A DNA stretch of 64,000 nucleotides from Halomonas urmiana (GTDB taxonomy: Bacteria; Pseudomonadota; Gammaproteobacteria; Pseudomonadales; Halomonadaceae), in NCBI RefSeq assembly GCF_005780185.1, contig NZ_VBUI01000021.1, forward strand, positions 16,291 through 80,290, read 5' to 3'. Of the stretch, positions 1 through 7,593 are shown in pieces (position 1 is the first letter of the stretch; each line of letters starts with the position of its first letter). Made by a program: the position numbers and the translations under genes. Under the pieces are notes generated by a model. The model ran no database searches and was not told the origin of the DNA. It worked only from the letters and a program-made list of their open reading frames with translations.

Positions 1-464
1 TCACCGCCTGCCAGCAGGGCAGCCGCTTCTCGGTGATCGCCATCTCTCAGCGCATCCAGGCCTGGTACCGCGAGACCATCGCCAACTACGGCTTCGCCGA
101 CCGCCTGGCCAGCATCCGCGCCCTGGACGAGCCACTGGCGCGCATCGGCCGCGTCCAGGAGGACCAGGGCGATCGCCTGGTGGCGCTGGCCGAGCGGGCG
201 GTGGCCGACGACGGCGCCGACGTGCTGATACTGGCCGGCGCGCCGCTGGCGGGGCTCGCCCGCACGGTGGCGCATCGCCTGCCGGTGCCGGCCCTGGACG
301 GGGTGACCTGCGCCCTGCACCAGGCCCAGGCGATGGTCGACCTTGCCCCCACCGCGCCCCGCGGGGGCAGCTTCGCCGTGCCGCCCAGCAAGGAGTGCCA
401 GGGTCTGGGCGAGGCGCTCTCGCGGCTGGTCGGTCGCCAGCCGCTGGCGGCCACGCGGGTCTGA
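1..464 (+). CDS. Asp/Glu/hydantoin racemase family protein, 3' part only
   Basis: The reading frame is open from the first bases of the window, so the start lies upstream; about 153 C-terminal residues are visible. The fold is recognised from the segment around QGSRFSVIA and the late ILAGAPLAGLA loop, which align with the C-terminal half of the two other racemase homologues in this window. In hydantoin racemases that loop carries the second catalytic cysteine (LGC). Here the residue is glycine, so a two-cysteine racemase mechanism looks impossible unless the register differs. The first cysteine is outside the window. Substrate unknown; a C5-substituted hydantoin, an allantoin-like compound or an amino acid are possibilities. 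Confidence 0.75.
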   Translation, partial: TACQQGSRFSVIAISQRIQAWYRETIANYGFADRLASIRALDEPLARIGRVQEDQGDRLVALAERAVADDGADVLILAGAPLAGLARTVAHRLPVPALDGVTCALHQAQAMVDLAPTAPRGGSFAVPPSKECQGLGEALSRLVGRQPLAATRV

Positions 465-478
465 GCGGAGACCGAGCC

Positions 479-503
479 GGCCGCCGGGACAGCTCCGGCG
501 GCC
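479..503. terminator. GC-rich hairpin after the partial racemase gene
   Basis: A 9-bp perfect stem (479-487 with 495-503) with a 7-nt loop begins 15 bases after the racemase stop. There is no T-run, so it may be a weak terminator or an mRNA 3' end stabiliser. A TATACT hexamer at 528-533 downstream of it could be the -10 box of the following regulator gene. Confidence 0.4.
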
Positions 504-598
504 TTCCCGCCCCGCCGCGACGCGCCCTATACTGAGCCCATTCGCCCGACGAGCATCTTCCGGCTCACCGCTGCTGCCCACCCAAGGAGACCCTTCCC

Positions 599-1300
599 AT
601 GACCCTGGACAGCGATGCCGCATCCGATATCGCCGACTCGCCGCCCAGCCGACGCCGCATCCAGACCACCTCGCTGGCCCAGGAGGCCTACGAGGTACTG
701 CAGCGCATGATCGTGCGCGGCGAGCTGGCCCCCGGCGAGCGCATCGCCGAGCCGGCGCTGTGCGAGCAGCTGGGCATCTCCCGCACGCCGCTGCGCGAGG
801 CGCTGCGCATGCTGGCCAGCGACGGCCTGATTGCCACGCGACGCAACCGCAACGCCGTGGTTACGCTGATCGACCCCCGCGAGCTCGAGCACCTGTTCGA
901 GGTCGAGGCCGGCATCGAGAGCCTGGCCGTGAGCCTGGCCGCCCAGCGCATGACCAACACCGAGCTCAAGCAGCTGGAGACCCTGCAGGAGCGCCTCGAG
1001 AAGCTCCATGCGAAGGGCGACCGCGACGGCTACTTCGCGCTCAACCAGCGGATCCATGCGCTGCTGGTGGCCGGCGCCAAGAACCCGGTGCTGGAGGAGA
1101 CGCACCGGCGGCTGCTCGGTCGCCTGGAGCGCGCCCGTTACCTGGCACTGGACCGCATCGGTCGCTGGCAGGAGTCCACCGACGAGCACCGCGCCATTCT
1201 CGAGGCGCTGAAGGCTCGCGACGGCGAGCGGGCGAGGCGCTTATTAATCGACCACGTCCAGCACACCGGCGAGTCGATCACCCAGATCAATCGCGACTGA
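599..1300 (+). CDS. GntR family transcriptional regulator, FCD type
   Basis: A 233-residue protein. It has an N-terminal winged helix-turn-helix (about residues 25-95, with EQLGISRTPLREALRML as the recognition region) and a C-terminal all-helical FCD ligand-binding domain (about 105-225) of the FadR subfamily. The ATG at 599 has AAGGAGA nine bases upstream. It stands alone between the partial racemase and the convergent allantoin genes. Its own upstream gap lacks the TTGTATACAA palindrome found elsewhere in this island, so it may sense a different ligand than the regulator at 15241-15981. FCD proteins usually bind small carboxylates, sometimes with a divalent metal. Confidence 0.9.
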   Translation: MTLDSDAASDIADSPPSRRRIQTTSLAQEAYEVLQRMIVRGELAPGERIAEPALCEQLGISRTPLREALRMLASDGLIATRRNRNAVVTLIDPRELEHLFEVEAGIESLAVSLAAQRMTNTELKQLETLQERLEKLHAKGDRDGYFALNQRIHALLVAGAKNPVLEETHRRLLGRLERARYLALDRIGRWQESTDEHRAILEALKARDGERARRLLIDHVQHTGESITQINRD

Positions 1301-1315
1301 CGCCCCCTCTCCTAC

Positions 1316-1351
1316 AACGACGACACCCGCCTCTCGGCGGGTGTCGTCGTT
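1316..1351. terminator. Bidirectional terminator between gntR and allE
   Basis: A perfect 16-bp inverted repeat (AACGACGACACCCGCC at 1316-1331 with its complement at 1336-1351) with a TCTC loop lies between two convergent genes. The symmetric position suits termination in both directions. Confidence 0.8.
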
Positions 1352-1371
1352 CGACGGGGCCGTGGGTCGCC

Positions 1372-2223
1372 TCAGCGGCGCTGGCTGTAGGGCAGCGCCA
1401 TGTGACGGTTGACGTCCTTGTAGAGCAGGTAGCGGAAGGGCCCCGGGCCGCCCGCGTAGCAGGCCTGCGGGCAGAAGGCGCGCAGCCACATGTAGTCGCC
1501 GGCCTCGACCTCGACCCACTGCTGGTTGAGGTGGTAGACCGCCTTGCCCTCGAGCACGTAGAGGCCGTGCTCCATGACATGGGTCTCGTCGAAGGGGATC
1601 ACGCCGCCGGGCTGGAAGGTGACGATGGTCACGTGCATGTCGTGGCGCAGGTCGTCCGGGTCGACGAAGCGGGTGGTCGCCCACACCTCGTTGCAGTCCG
1701 GCATCACCGTCGGCGGGATGTCGTTCTCGTTGACCACGAAGGCCTCCGGCACGTCGATGCCGTCGACGTATTCATAGGCCTTGCGGATCCAGTGGAAGCG
1801 CACCGGGGCGTCGGCCTCGTTGCGCAGCTGCCAGTCGCTGCCGGGCGGCAGGAAGGCGTAGCCGCCCGGCACCATGCGGTGCTTCTCGCCTTCGATGGTC
1901 AGCGTCATCTCGCCGTCCACCACGAACAGCACGCCCTCGGCGCCGGCGTCGGTCTCGGGACGCTCGCTGCCGCCACTCGGCGAGACCTCCATGATGTACT
2001 GGGAGAAGGTCTCGGCGAAGCCGGAGAGCGGCCGCGACAGCACCCACAGCCGGGTCTTCTCCCAGTGCGGCAGCTTGCTGGTGACGATGTCGCGATACAC
2101 GCCCCGGGGAATCACCGCGAAGGCCTCGGTGAACATGGCACGGTCGGTGGTCATCACCTTCTGGCTCGGGTGGCCGCCCTGGGGGGCATAGTACTGGTGA
2201 GAGGACTGACGCGGCTGACTCAT
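1372..2223 (-). CDS. allE: (S)-ureidoglycine aminohydrolase (bicupin)
   Basis: A 283-residue bicupin matching the AllE/YlbA family in length and layout. The enzyme releases ammonia from (S)-ureidoglycine to give (S)-ureidoglycolate, using Mn in the C-terminal cupin. The metal-site cupin motif is visible around residues 210-230 (ETHVMEHGLYVLEGKAVYH). The N-terminal cupin (about 95-150) contains GVLFVVDGEMTL. Its start codon overlaps the stop of allA by four bases (ATGA), so the two are translationally coupled in a puuE-allA-allE operon. This step supplies the substrate of AllA directly. Confidence 0.93.
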   Translation of the reverse strand: MSQPRQSSHQYYAPQGGHPSQKVMTTDRAMFTEAFAVIPRGVYRDIVTSKLPHWEKTRLWVLSRPLSGFAETFSQYIMEVSPSGGSERPETDAGAEGVLFVVDGEMTLTIEGEKHRMVPGGYAFLPPGSDWQLRNEADAPVRFHWIRKAYEYVDGIDVPEAFVVNENDIPPTVMPDCNEVWATTRFVDPDDLRHDMHVTIVTFQPGGVIPFDETHVMEHGLYVLEGKAVYHLNQQWVEVEAGDYMWLRAFCPQACYAGGPGPFRYLLYKDVNRHMALPYSQRR

Positions 2224-2756
2224 GAAGTGGACTCCTGTTCGCTATGCCTCGGCGCGACGGCCTCGCCTTGCGGCAGGGTCACGCGGATGTCGATGGGGTA
2301 CTCGTCGCAGTTGTTGCCCTCGCCGCCGCGGTCGACCACCAGGAACTCGCCCTCGCGCTCGAGCACCGACTGGATGGCGTGCCAGGTGCCGGCGCGGTAG
2401 TTGACGCCCTGGCGGCCGTCGGTGACGAAGGCGCGCACGTCACCCGGCTCGATGGCCTCGCCGGGCGGCGCCACCACCACGATGAAGCGCTCCTCGTGCA
2501 TCGGCACGAAGGCCTGGCTGCCCTGGGGATGGCGCTCGAGGAACGGCAGCTCGAGGGGCACCTCGACCGGCTGGCTGACGAAGATGCTGATCAGCGCGCG
2601 GGCCTGCTCGCCGAGGGTCTCGACCCGGGCCAGATCGTGGTAGCGCCGGGTGCGGCCGGCGTTGATGGGAAAGTAGTCGGAGGTGCGGGTATCGATCACG
2701 TCGCCGAAGGGCGCGAAGGCCTCCGGGGTGAGGGGCTGGGCCTCGAGTTCAAGCAT
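2220..2756 (-). CDS. allA: Ureidoglycolate lyase
   Basis: 178 residues, the usual length for AllA, which splits (S)-ureidoglycolate into glyoxylate and urea. Family signatures are LTPEAFAPFGDVID at the N-terminus and the late NYRAGTWHAIQSVL and DEYPIDI segments. The frame stays open far upstream into puuE, but the family N-terminus MLELEAQ starts at 2756, which fixes the start. Placed between puuE (67 bp upstream) and allE (4-bp overlap). The presence of AllA rather than a ureidoglycolate dehydrogenase means the purine carbon leaves as glyoxylate, with urea as the other product. Confidence 0.93.
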   Translation of the reverse strand: MLELEAQPLTPEAFAPFGDVIDTRTSDYFPINAGRTRRYHDLARVETLGEQARALISIFVSQPVEVPLELPFLERHPQGSQAFVPMHEERFIVVVAPPGEAIEPGDVRAFVTDGRQGVNYRAGTWHAIQSVLEREGEFLVVDRGGEGNNCDEYPIDIRVTLPQGEAVAPRHSEQESTS

Positions 2757-2823
2757 GACGGCTCCTGAAGAATGCAGGGCGGGGCGGACGGCGCACCGCC
2801 CCGGGCTCGGGGATGACGCCGGA

Positions 2824-3756
2824 TCAGGGCGCCGGGTGGTGATCGGCCCAGTGGCGGGCGATGTCCACGCGGCGGGTGACCCAGACACGATCGTGGGCCT
2901 CGATGTGGTCGAGGAAGCGCTGCAGGGCGCGGAAGCGTCCGGGACGGCCGAGCAGCCGACAGTGCATGCCCACGGAGAGCATCTTCGGGGTGTCCTCACC
3001 CTCCGCGTAGAGCACGTCGAAGGCATCCCGCAGGTAAGTGAAGAAGTGATCCGCGGTGTTGAACCCCTGGGGGGCGGCGAAGCGCATATCGTTGGTGTCC
3101 AGGGTGTAGGGCACCACCAGGTGACTACGCTCCTGGCCCTGGCTGTCCGCCTCGCGGGTCCAGAACGGCAGGTCGTCGCCGTAGTAGTCACTGTCGTAGA
3201 GGAAGTTGCCCTCGTCGAGCACCAGCCGGCGCGTGTTGGGGCTGTCGCGGCCGGTGTACCAGCCCAGCGGCTTCTCGCCGTAAAGCGACTGGAAGATCTC
3301 GATCGCCTTGCGCATGTGCTCGCGCTCGAGCTCTTCCGGGACGTTCTGGTAGTGGATCCAGCGATAGCCGTGGCAGGCGATCTCGTGACCCAGCTCCTTG
3401 AAGGCATGGGCCACCTCGGGGTTGCGCTCCAGCGCCATGGCCACGCCGAACACGGTCAGCGGCAGGCCGCGACGCTCGAACTCGCGCAGGATCCGCCACA
3501 CGCCCGTGCGGGAGCCGTACTCGTAGATCGACTCCATGCTCAGGTGCCGATCGGGGAAGGAGGGTGCGCCGATGATCTCGGAGAGGAACTGCTCGGACCC
3601 CTCGTCGCCATGCAGCACGCAGTTCTCGCCGCCCTCCTCGTAGTTGAGCACGAACTGCACGGCGATGCGCGCCTTGCCGGGCCAGTTGGCCTGGGGCGGC
3701 GTGCGGCCATAGCCGATCAGGTCACGCGGATAGTCCCCTCGGGTCGGTGAGGTCAT
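2824..3756 (-). CDS. puuE: Allantoinase, polysaccharide-deacetylase type
   Basis: A 310-residue protein of the PuuE family, unrelated to the amidohydrolase-type AllB. It hydrolyses allantoin to allantoate without the metal dependence of AllB. Recognisable family segments are RDLIGYGRTPPQANWPG at the N-terminus, EIACHGYRWIHYQ (about residues 125-137), GWYTGRDSPNTRRLV, SDYYGDDLPFW and VGMHCRLLGRPGR. It is the first gene of a minus-strand operon with allA and allE. An operator-like TGTATACA lies 82 bases upstream of the start. Allantoate amidohydrolase, needed between PuuE and AllE, is not in this window. Confidence 0.95.
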   Translation of the reverse strand: MTSPTRGDYPRDLIGYGRTPPQANWPGKARIAVQFVLNYEEGGENCVLHGDEGSEQFLSEIIGAPSFPDRHLSMESIYEYGSRTGVWRILREFERRGLPLTVFGVAMALERNPEVAHAFKELGHEIACHGYRWIHYQNVPEELEREHMRKAIEIFQSLYGEKPLGWYTGRDSPNTRRLVLDEGNFLYDSDYYGDDLPFWTREADSQGQERSHLVVPYTLDTNDMRFAAPQGFNTADHFFTYLRDAFDVLYAEGEDTPKMLSVGMHCRLLGRPGRFRALQRFLDHIEAHDRVWVTRRVDIARHWADHHPAP

Positions 3757-3837
3757 GGCGTAGCTTCCTTCTTGTTAGGGGCCGATGGTTAGGGGCTGGC
3801 TCGATGGCACATGGCGGCCATTTTGAGCAACACTAAA

Positions 3838-3845
3838 TGTATACA
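3838..3845. promoter_or_regulatory. TGTATACA operator upstream of puuE
   Basis: Exact 8-bp palindrome TGTATACA in an AT-rich stretch between puuE and the divergently placed 3' end of the next racemase gene. It is one member of the repeated motif of this island and fits the FadR-subfamily GntR operator pattern t.GTM-N(0-1)-KAC.a with no spacer. Confidence 0.65.
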
Positions 3846-3888
3846 ATTAAATAGTAGATTGTGCCCATTATAGTTGCAAGATCCCCTG

Positions 3889-4548
3889 TCAGTCGGCAGT
3901 CAGCTGCATCAGCGCCAAGCTCTGGGCCAGGCCGGCGTCCAGGGAGTCGATCAGCCGCGTTCCGGGAGACGTGGCGAGCCCCGCGGCCAGGCCGGCGAAG
4001 GCGGCCCCGCCGATGATGATCGCCTCGTGCGAGAACCGCTCCTGCTGGTCGTCGACGGCCGCCTGCACCCGCTCGCGGGCGGCATCGCGCTCGGCCGGCA
4101 GGGCCAGGTCGCCGATCTCGACCGGCGTGATGCCAAGGCAATGACGCGCGGCGCCCAGGTCGTGGAGCACGTCCTCGATCATCCGCGGCCAGCGATGCCC
4201 GGGGGTCACGATCGAGAAGCGACCGCCGAGCTGCAGCGCCGAGAGCACCGCGGCCTCGAGCAGGCCGATCACCGGCACCGAGCTGATCTCGCGCGCCGCC
4301 GCCAGCCCCGGTTCGCCGAAGCAGGCCAGCAGCACGGCCGCGTGCTCCTGCGCGCCTCGCGCCTCGAGACTCGCCACCACGGCGGCACCGGCCAGGGCGC
4401 AGTCGCGCCGCGAGCCGATGTAGGCCACGCCCTGCTCGGCCGTCTCGGCGTCCACCTCGACCGCCTCGCCGAGAAAGGCCCTGGCCCGAGCGGCCATGGC
4501 ATCGGTCATGGCGGCGTTGGTATTGCCGTTGAGCATCAGCAGGCGCAT
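3889..4548 (-). CDS. Asp/Glu/hydantoin racemase family protein lacking second cysteine
   Basis: 219 residues, same fold as hydantoin and allantoin racemases (N-terminal MRLLMLNGNTNAAMTDAM). Cys76 is present in the ACFGEPG motif at the position of the first catalytic cysteine. The second cysteine, Cys181 in hydantoin racemases, is replaced: the loop reads IIIGGAAFAGL with Gly181. A single-cysteine enzyme of this superfamily could be a decarboxylase or isomerase instead of a racemase, as in arylmalonate decarboxylase, although that enzyme keeps the other cysteine. It diverges from the intact racemase gene across a long operator-rich gap and reads towards puuE. A role in allantoin or hydantoin handling is inferred from context only. 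Confidence 0.85.
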   Translation of the reverse strand: MRLLMLNGNTNAAMTDAMAARARAFLGEAVEVDAETAEQGVAYIGSRRDCALAGAAVVASLEARGAQEHAAVLLACFGEPGLAAAREISSVPVIGLLEAAVLSALQLGGRFSIVTPGHRWPRMIEDVLHDLGAARHCLGITPVEIGDLALPAERDAARERVQAAVDDQQERFSHEAIIIGGAAFAGLAAGLATSPGTRLIDSLDAGLAQSLALMQLTAD

Positions 4549-4594
4549 TGCATTTCCTCCGATCGAGCCGAGGCGCGTCCCTCAGACTCCAATT

Positions 4595-4604
4595 TTGTAT
4601 ACAA
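4595..4604. promoter_or_regulatory. TTGTATACAA operator, perfect 10-bp palindrome
   Basis: The best copy of the island motif, 46 bp upstream of the minus-strand racemase start. Flanks ATT and GAAAT are shared with the copies at 4928 and 21319. Confidence 0.7.
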
Positions 4605-4766
4605 GAAATCAACCCCCCACGCCAAAGGAAAGGCGCCGCGTCGTCATCTCGCGCCGGATTCGCCCGTGTCTTCGCCCTCCCAGGGGGCGTCCGTCTCCGT
4701 CAGGGCGCCGCGATGACGAAGGGCAAGTCGTCACCGCCGCTATTGTATTCACTAGAAAGAGAAAAA

Positions 4767-4774
4767 TGTATGCA
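4767..4774. promoter_or_regulatory. TGTATGCA operator variant
   Basis: One mismatch from TGTATACA, in an AAA..ATT context, 37 bp before the exact copy at 4803-4812. Confidence 0.45.
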
Positions 4775-4802
4775 TTCCATAAAGAGAAGTAAATACAACA
4801 TG

Positions 4803-4812
4803 TTGTATACAT
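4803..4812. promoter_or_regulatory. TTGTATACAT operator
   Basis: Contains the exact TGTATACA core, near the middle of the divergent racemase gap. Confidence 0.6.
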
Positions 4813-4927
4813 TGCATGACGGCACAACTTTTTCTCTAATTATTATTCATGCTCCTGATTTTAAAGGTTTTATGGGGCTGCATCACTGCTCCATCCGGAC
4901 TTGATTTGCCGACCTTGGCATCCTATT

Positions 4928-4937
4928 TTGTGTACAA
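4928..4937. promoter_or_regulatory. TTGTGTACAA operator next to hydantoin racemase
   Basis: One base from the perfect motif and flanked by the same ATT and GAAAT as the copy at 4595. It lies 48 bp upstream of the plus-strand racemase start, a position suited to blocking RNA polymerase. Confidence 0.6.
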
Positions 4938-4985
4938 GAAATAAATTCCTTGTTCACAAAAATAATGAGACAGCGAGAGACCCCC

Positions 4986-5777
4986 ATGCAGATTCGCGTC
5001 ATCAACCCCAACACCACCCGCGGCATGACCGACACCATCGGCACCGCCGCCCAGGGCATCGCCGCCCCCGGCACCGTCATCACTGCCACCCAGCCGGCGC
5101 ACGGGCCGGTCTCCATCGAGAGTCACTTCGACGAAGCCATCAGCGCCGTGGGCGTGCTCGAGGAGGTGATGGCCGGCGAGCGCGACGGCGTAGATGCCTA
5201 CATCATCGCCTGCTTCGGCGACCCGGGCCTGCTGGCGGCCCGCGAGCTGACCCGGGCCCCGGTCATCGGCATCGCCGAGGCGGCCTTCCACATGGCCACG
5301 CTGATCAGCACCCGCTTCTCGGTGGTCACCACCCTGGGCCGCACCGGCATCATCGCCGAGCACCTGCTCGAGCAGTACGGCTTCGGCCAGCACTGCCGGC
5401 GGGTCCGCGCCGCCGAGATCCCGGTGCTCGACCTGGAGGATGACGGCGACGCCGCGCTCACCCGCATCATCGAGGAGGGCCGCCGCGCCCGCGACGAGGA
5501 CGGCATCGGCGCCATCGTGCTGGGCTGCGGCGGCATGGCCGACCTCACCAACGAGATCAGCGAGGCCGTCGGCCTGCCGGTGGTCGAGGGTGTGACCGCC
5601 GCGGTCAAGCTCAGCGAGGCGCTGGTCGGCCTGGGACTCGGCACCAGCAAGGTGGGCGACCTGGCCTTCCCGCGCGCCAAGGCCTTCACCGGGCGCTTCG
5701 AAGACTTTTCTCGATACAGCTCACCGGAACCCTCAGCACTAAATCCATATCATCAACTGGAGCGCGCACCCACGTAA
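4986..5777 (+). CDS. Hydantoin racemase
   Basis: 263 residues. Both catalytic cysteines of hydantoin racemases are present at the canonical positions: Cys76 in ACFGDPG and Cys181 in VLGCGGMADL. The ATG at 4986 gives the family N-terminus MQIRVINPNT; an upstream in-frame start at 4950 would add a low-complexity leader. The enzyme interconverts enantiomers of 5-substituted hydantoins or of allantoin. The last 20 or so residues (after KAFTGRF) form a tail not expected in the family and are encoded by distinctly AT-richer DNA, suggesting a recombination joint at the 3' end. Downstream is the dipeptide-type ABC transporter, 166 bp away. Confidence 0.9.
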   Translation: MQIRVINPNTTRGMTDTIGTAAQGIAAPGTVITATQPAHGPVSIESHFDEAISAVGVLEEVMAGERDGVDAYIIACFGDPGLLAARELTRAPVIGIAEAAFHMATLISTRFSVVTTLGRTGIIAEHLLEQYGFGQHCRRVRAAEIPVLDLEDDGDAALTRIIEEGRRARDEDGIGAIVLGCGGMADLTNEISEAVGLPVVEGVTAAVKLSEALVGLGLGTSKVGDLAFPRAKAFTGRFEDFSRYSSPEPSALNPYHQLERAPT

Positions 5778-5943
5778 CATCAAGATTCATTTATAGCACT
5801 TCCAATGTCGCAACCTTGGACATTCATTGGTATGAAAATGGCGAAATCCTGGCACTAGTTAATAAACATGCCTGGACCTATAACCGGCACACGAAAAATA
5901 ATAATTTCAATTAGTTAACAATAACCGAGTGGAGAAGACCACC

Positions 5944-7512
5944 ATGCAAAACATACATAAAAAGTTTGTGCTTTCTCTTCTGTCGAGCAGCATACTGATA
6001 GGCTCGGCTCATGCTAACACTATCACCTGGGCGGACACCTCCGACGTCTACTCGATGGATCCCCACGGCCAGGCCATCAGCCCGACTCTGGCCTTCCTGC
6101 ACCATATCTACGAGCCGCTGGTGCGCTACAACAAGGAGCTGGAGATCGAGCCGGCGCTGTCCACCGGCTGGGAAGTGGTGGAGCCCGACCTGTGGCGCTT
6201 TACCCTGCGCGAGGGAGTGACCTTCCACGACGGCAGCGCCTTCACCGCCGAGGACGTGGTCGCCTCGCTGCAGCGGGCCACCCATCCGGATTCGCCCATC
6301 CGCGGCAACCTGCCCGCCGTGGCGAAGGTCGAGAAGGTCGACGAGTACACCGTCGACATTCACCTGAACGGCAACTACCCCCTGCTGCTCAACGATCTCA
6401 CCAACGTCTATGTCCTCGACAAGACGTGGATGGACGAACACGGCGCGCTGAATCCCGTCGACCCCAGCAAGGGGGAGCAGAGCTACGCCACCACGCACAC
6501 CAACGGCACCGGTCCCTTCGTGCTGGATATCCGCCGCCCAGACGCCGAGACGGTGCTCACCGTCAACGAGCAGTGGTGGGACGAGGCCCAGCACAACCTG
6601 ACGCGCATCGAGTTCACCCCCATCGCTTCGGACGCCACGCGGGTATCGGCCCTGCTCTCCGGGCAGATCGACATGATGCTGAGCGTGCCGCTGCAGGATA
6701 TCTCCCGCCTGGAGAACGCCCCGGGGTTCAACATTCTCGAGACGCCGGGGCTGCGGACCATCATGCTGGCGCTCAACCAGTCACCGGAGACGCTGGGGGA
6801 CAGCGGTGACAACCCGCTGCGCGACCTGGGCGTGCGCAAGGCGCTCTATCAGGCCATCAACATGGAGCTGATCCGCGACAAGCTGATGCGCGGCAAGTCG
6901 CGCAACGCGGCCCTGCCGGTGGCCCCGGCCGTGCCCGGCTACGATGCCTCGCTCGACGAGCGCTTCCCCTATGATCCCGAGGCCGCCCGGCAGCTGCTCG
7001 CCGAGGCCGGCTACCCCGATGGCTTCAGCATCGGCCTGGACTGCCCCAACGATCGCTATGTCCGCGACGAGGAGATCTGCCAGGCGATCGCCGCCATGTG
7101 GGCGCGGGTCGGCGTCGAGACCCGGGTCAATGCGCGCAATGCCAGCAACCACTGGCAGACGGCCTTGAACGGCGGCTCCGATGTCTGGATGTTCGGCTGG
7201 GCCACCCTGCCGATGCTCGACTCCTTCAGCATCCTCTCCCAGGTGCTGACCAGCCCGCACGACAAGTACGGCGCCTGGAACCCCGGCGGCTATGAAAACG
7301 CCGAGGTCGACACACTCGTCGAGAAGATTTCCGTCGCCCAGGACGAGCAGGAACGCCTGTCGATGATCGCCGAGGCCTTCGCCATCACCAAGGCCGAGGT
7401 CCCGCTGATTCCCCTCCACCAGCAGCCGCTGATCTGGGCCACCAACGACAACATCCAGCTGCCCCAGACGCCGGATAACAAGGTGCGACTGTGGTACGCC
7501 ACCGTCGAATAA
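5944..7512 (+). CDS. ABC transporter substrate-binding protein, family 5
   Basis: 522 residues with a Sec signal peptide (MQNIHKKF..., cleavage probably after SAHA). It is a periplasmic SBP_bac_5 receptor like DppA/GsiB, with WADTSDVYSMDPHGQAISP at the mature N-terminus and the typical EVPLIPLHQQPLIWAT near the end. ATG 5944 is preferred over GTG 5929 because GGAGAAG lies just upstream. It opens a transporter operon of five genes. The ligand cannot be read from sequence. Flanking racemase and amidohydrolases suggest a cyclic ureide or a dipeptide-like N-carbamoyl compound rather than ordinary dipeptides. The signal-peptide codons are AT-rich compared with the rest. Confidence 0.93.
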   Translation: MQNIHKKFVLSLLSSSILIGSAHANTITWADTSDVYSMDPHGQAISPTLAFLHHIYEPLVRYNKELEIEPALSTGWEVVEPDLWRFTLREGVTFHDGSAFTAEDVVASLQRATHPDSPIRGNLPAVAKVEKVDEYTVDIHLNGNYPLLLNDLTNVYVLDKTWMDEHGALNPVDPSKGEQSYATTHTNGTGPFVLDIRRPDAETVLTVNEQWWDEAQHNLTRIEFTPIASDATRVSALLSGQIDMMLSVPLQDISRLENAPGFNILETPGLRTIMLALNQSPETLGDSGDNPLRDLGVRKALYQAINMELIRDKLMRGKSRNAALPVAPAVPGYDASLDERFPYDPEAARQLLAEAGYPDGFSIGLDCPNDRYVRDEEICQAIAAMWARVGVETRVNARNASNHWQTALNGGSDVWMFGWATLPMLDSFSILSQVLTSPHDKYGAWNPGGYENAEVDTLVEKISVAQDEQERLSMIAEAFAITKAEVPLIPLHQQPLIWATNDNIQLPQTPDNKVRLWYATVE

Positions 7513-7593
7513 GCCCGCCCTTGCGCTGGCAGGCGACGGCCTGAACCGGGCCGTCGTCCACCCCCTCACCTCCCAACGGGATAGGGCAATATC

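Larger units (their letters stand above)
4549..4985. promoter_or_regulatory. AT-rich divergent promoter region with multiple operators
   Basis: A 437-bp gap between two divergent racemase genes that is clearly more AT-rich than its surroundings and holds no convincing gene. It contains at least four TTGTATACAA-like palindromes (listed separately) and two weaker ones, TTGTATTCAC at 4743-4752 and TTGTTCACAA at 4950-4959. The weak sites sit 22-23 bp (two helical turns) from a stronger neighbour, a spacing that suits paired dimers. The sequence around 4591-4608 is nearly duplicated at 4924-4941. Confidence 0.7.

Noticed and set aside
2757..3407. N-terminal extension of allA into puuE
   Set aside because: The frame is open, but the extension is an out-of-frame shadow of puuE. 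The AllA family N-terminus begins at 2756.
4548..4904. Small plus-strand ORFs in the divergent racemase gap
   Set aside because: They cross the AT-rich operator sequences, lack ribosome sites and show no protein-like composition.
5850..5875. Sigma-54 promoter suggested by TGGCAC at about 5852
   Set aside because: The required GC of the -12 element is absent at the right spacing; the following sequence is TAGTTAATAAA.
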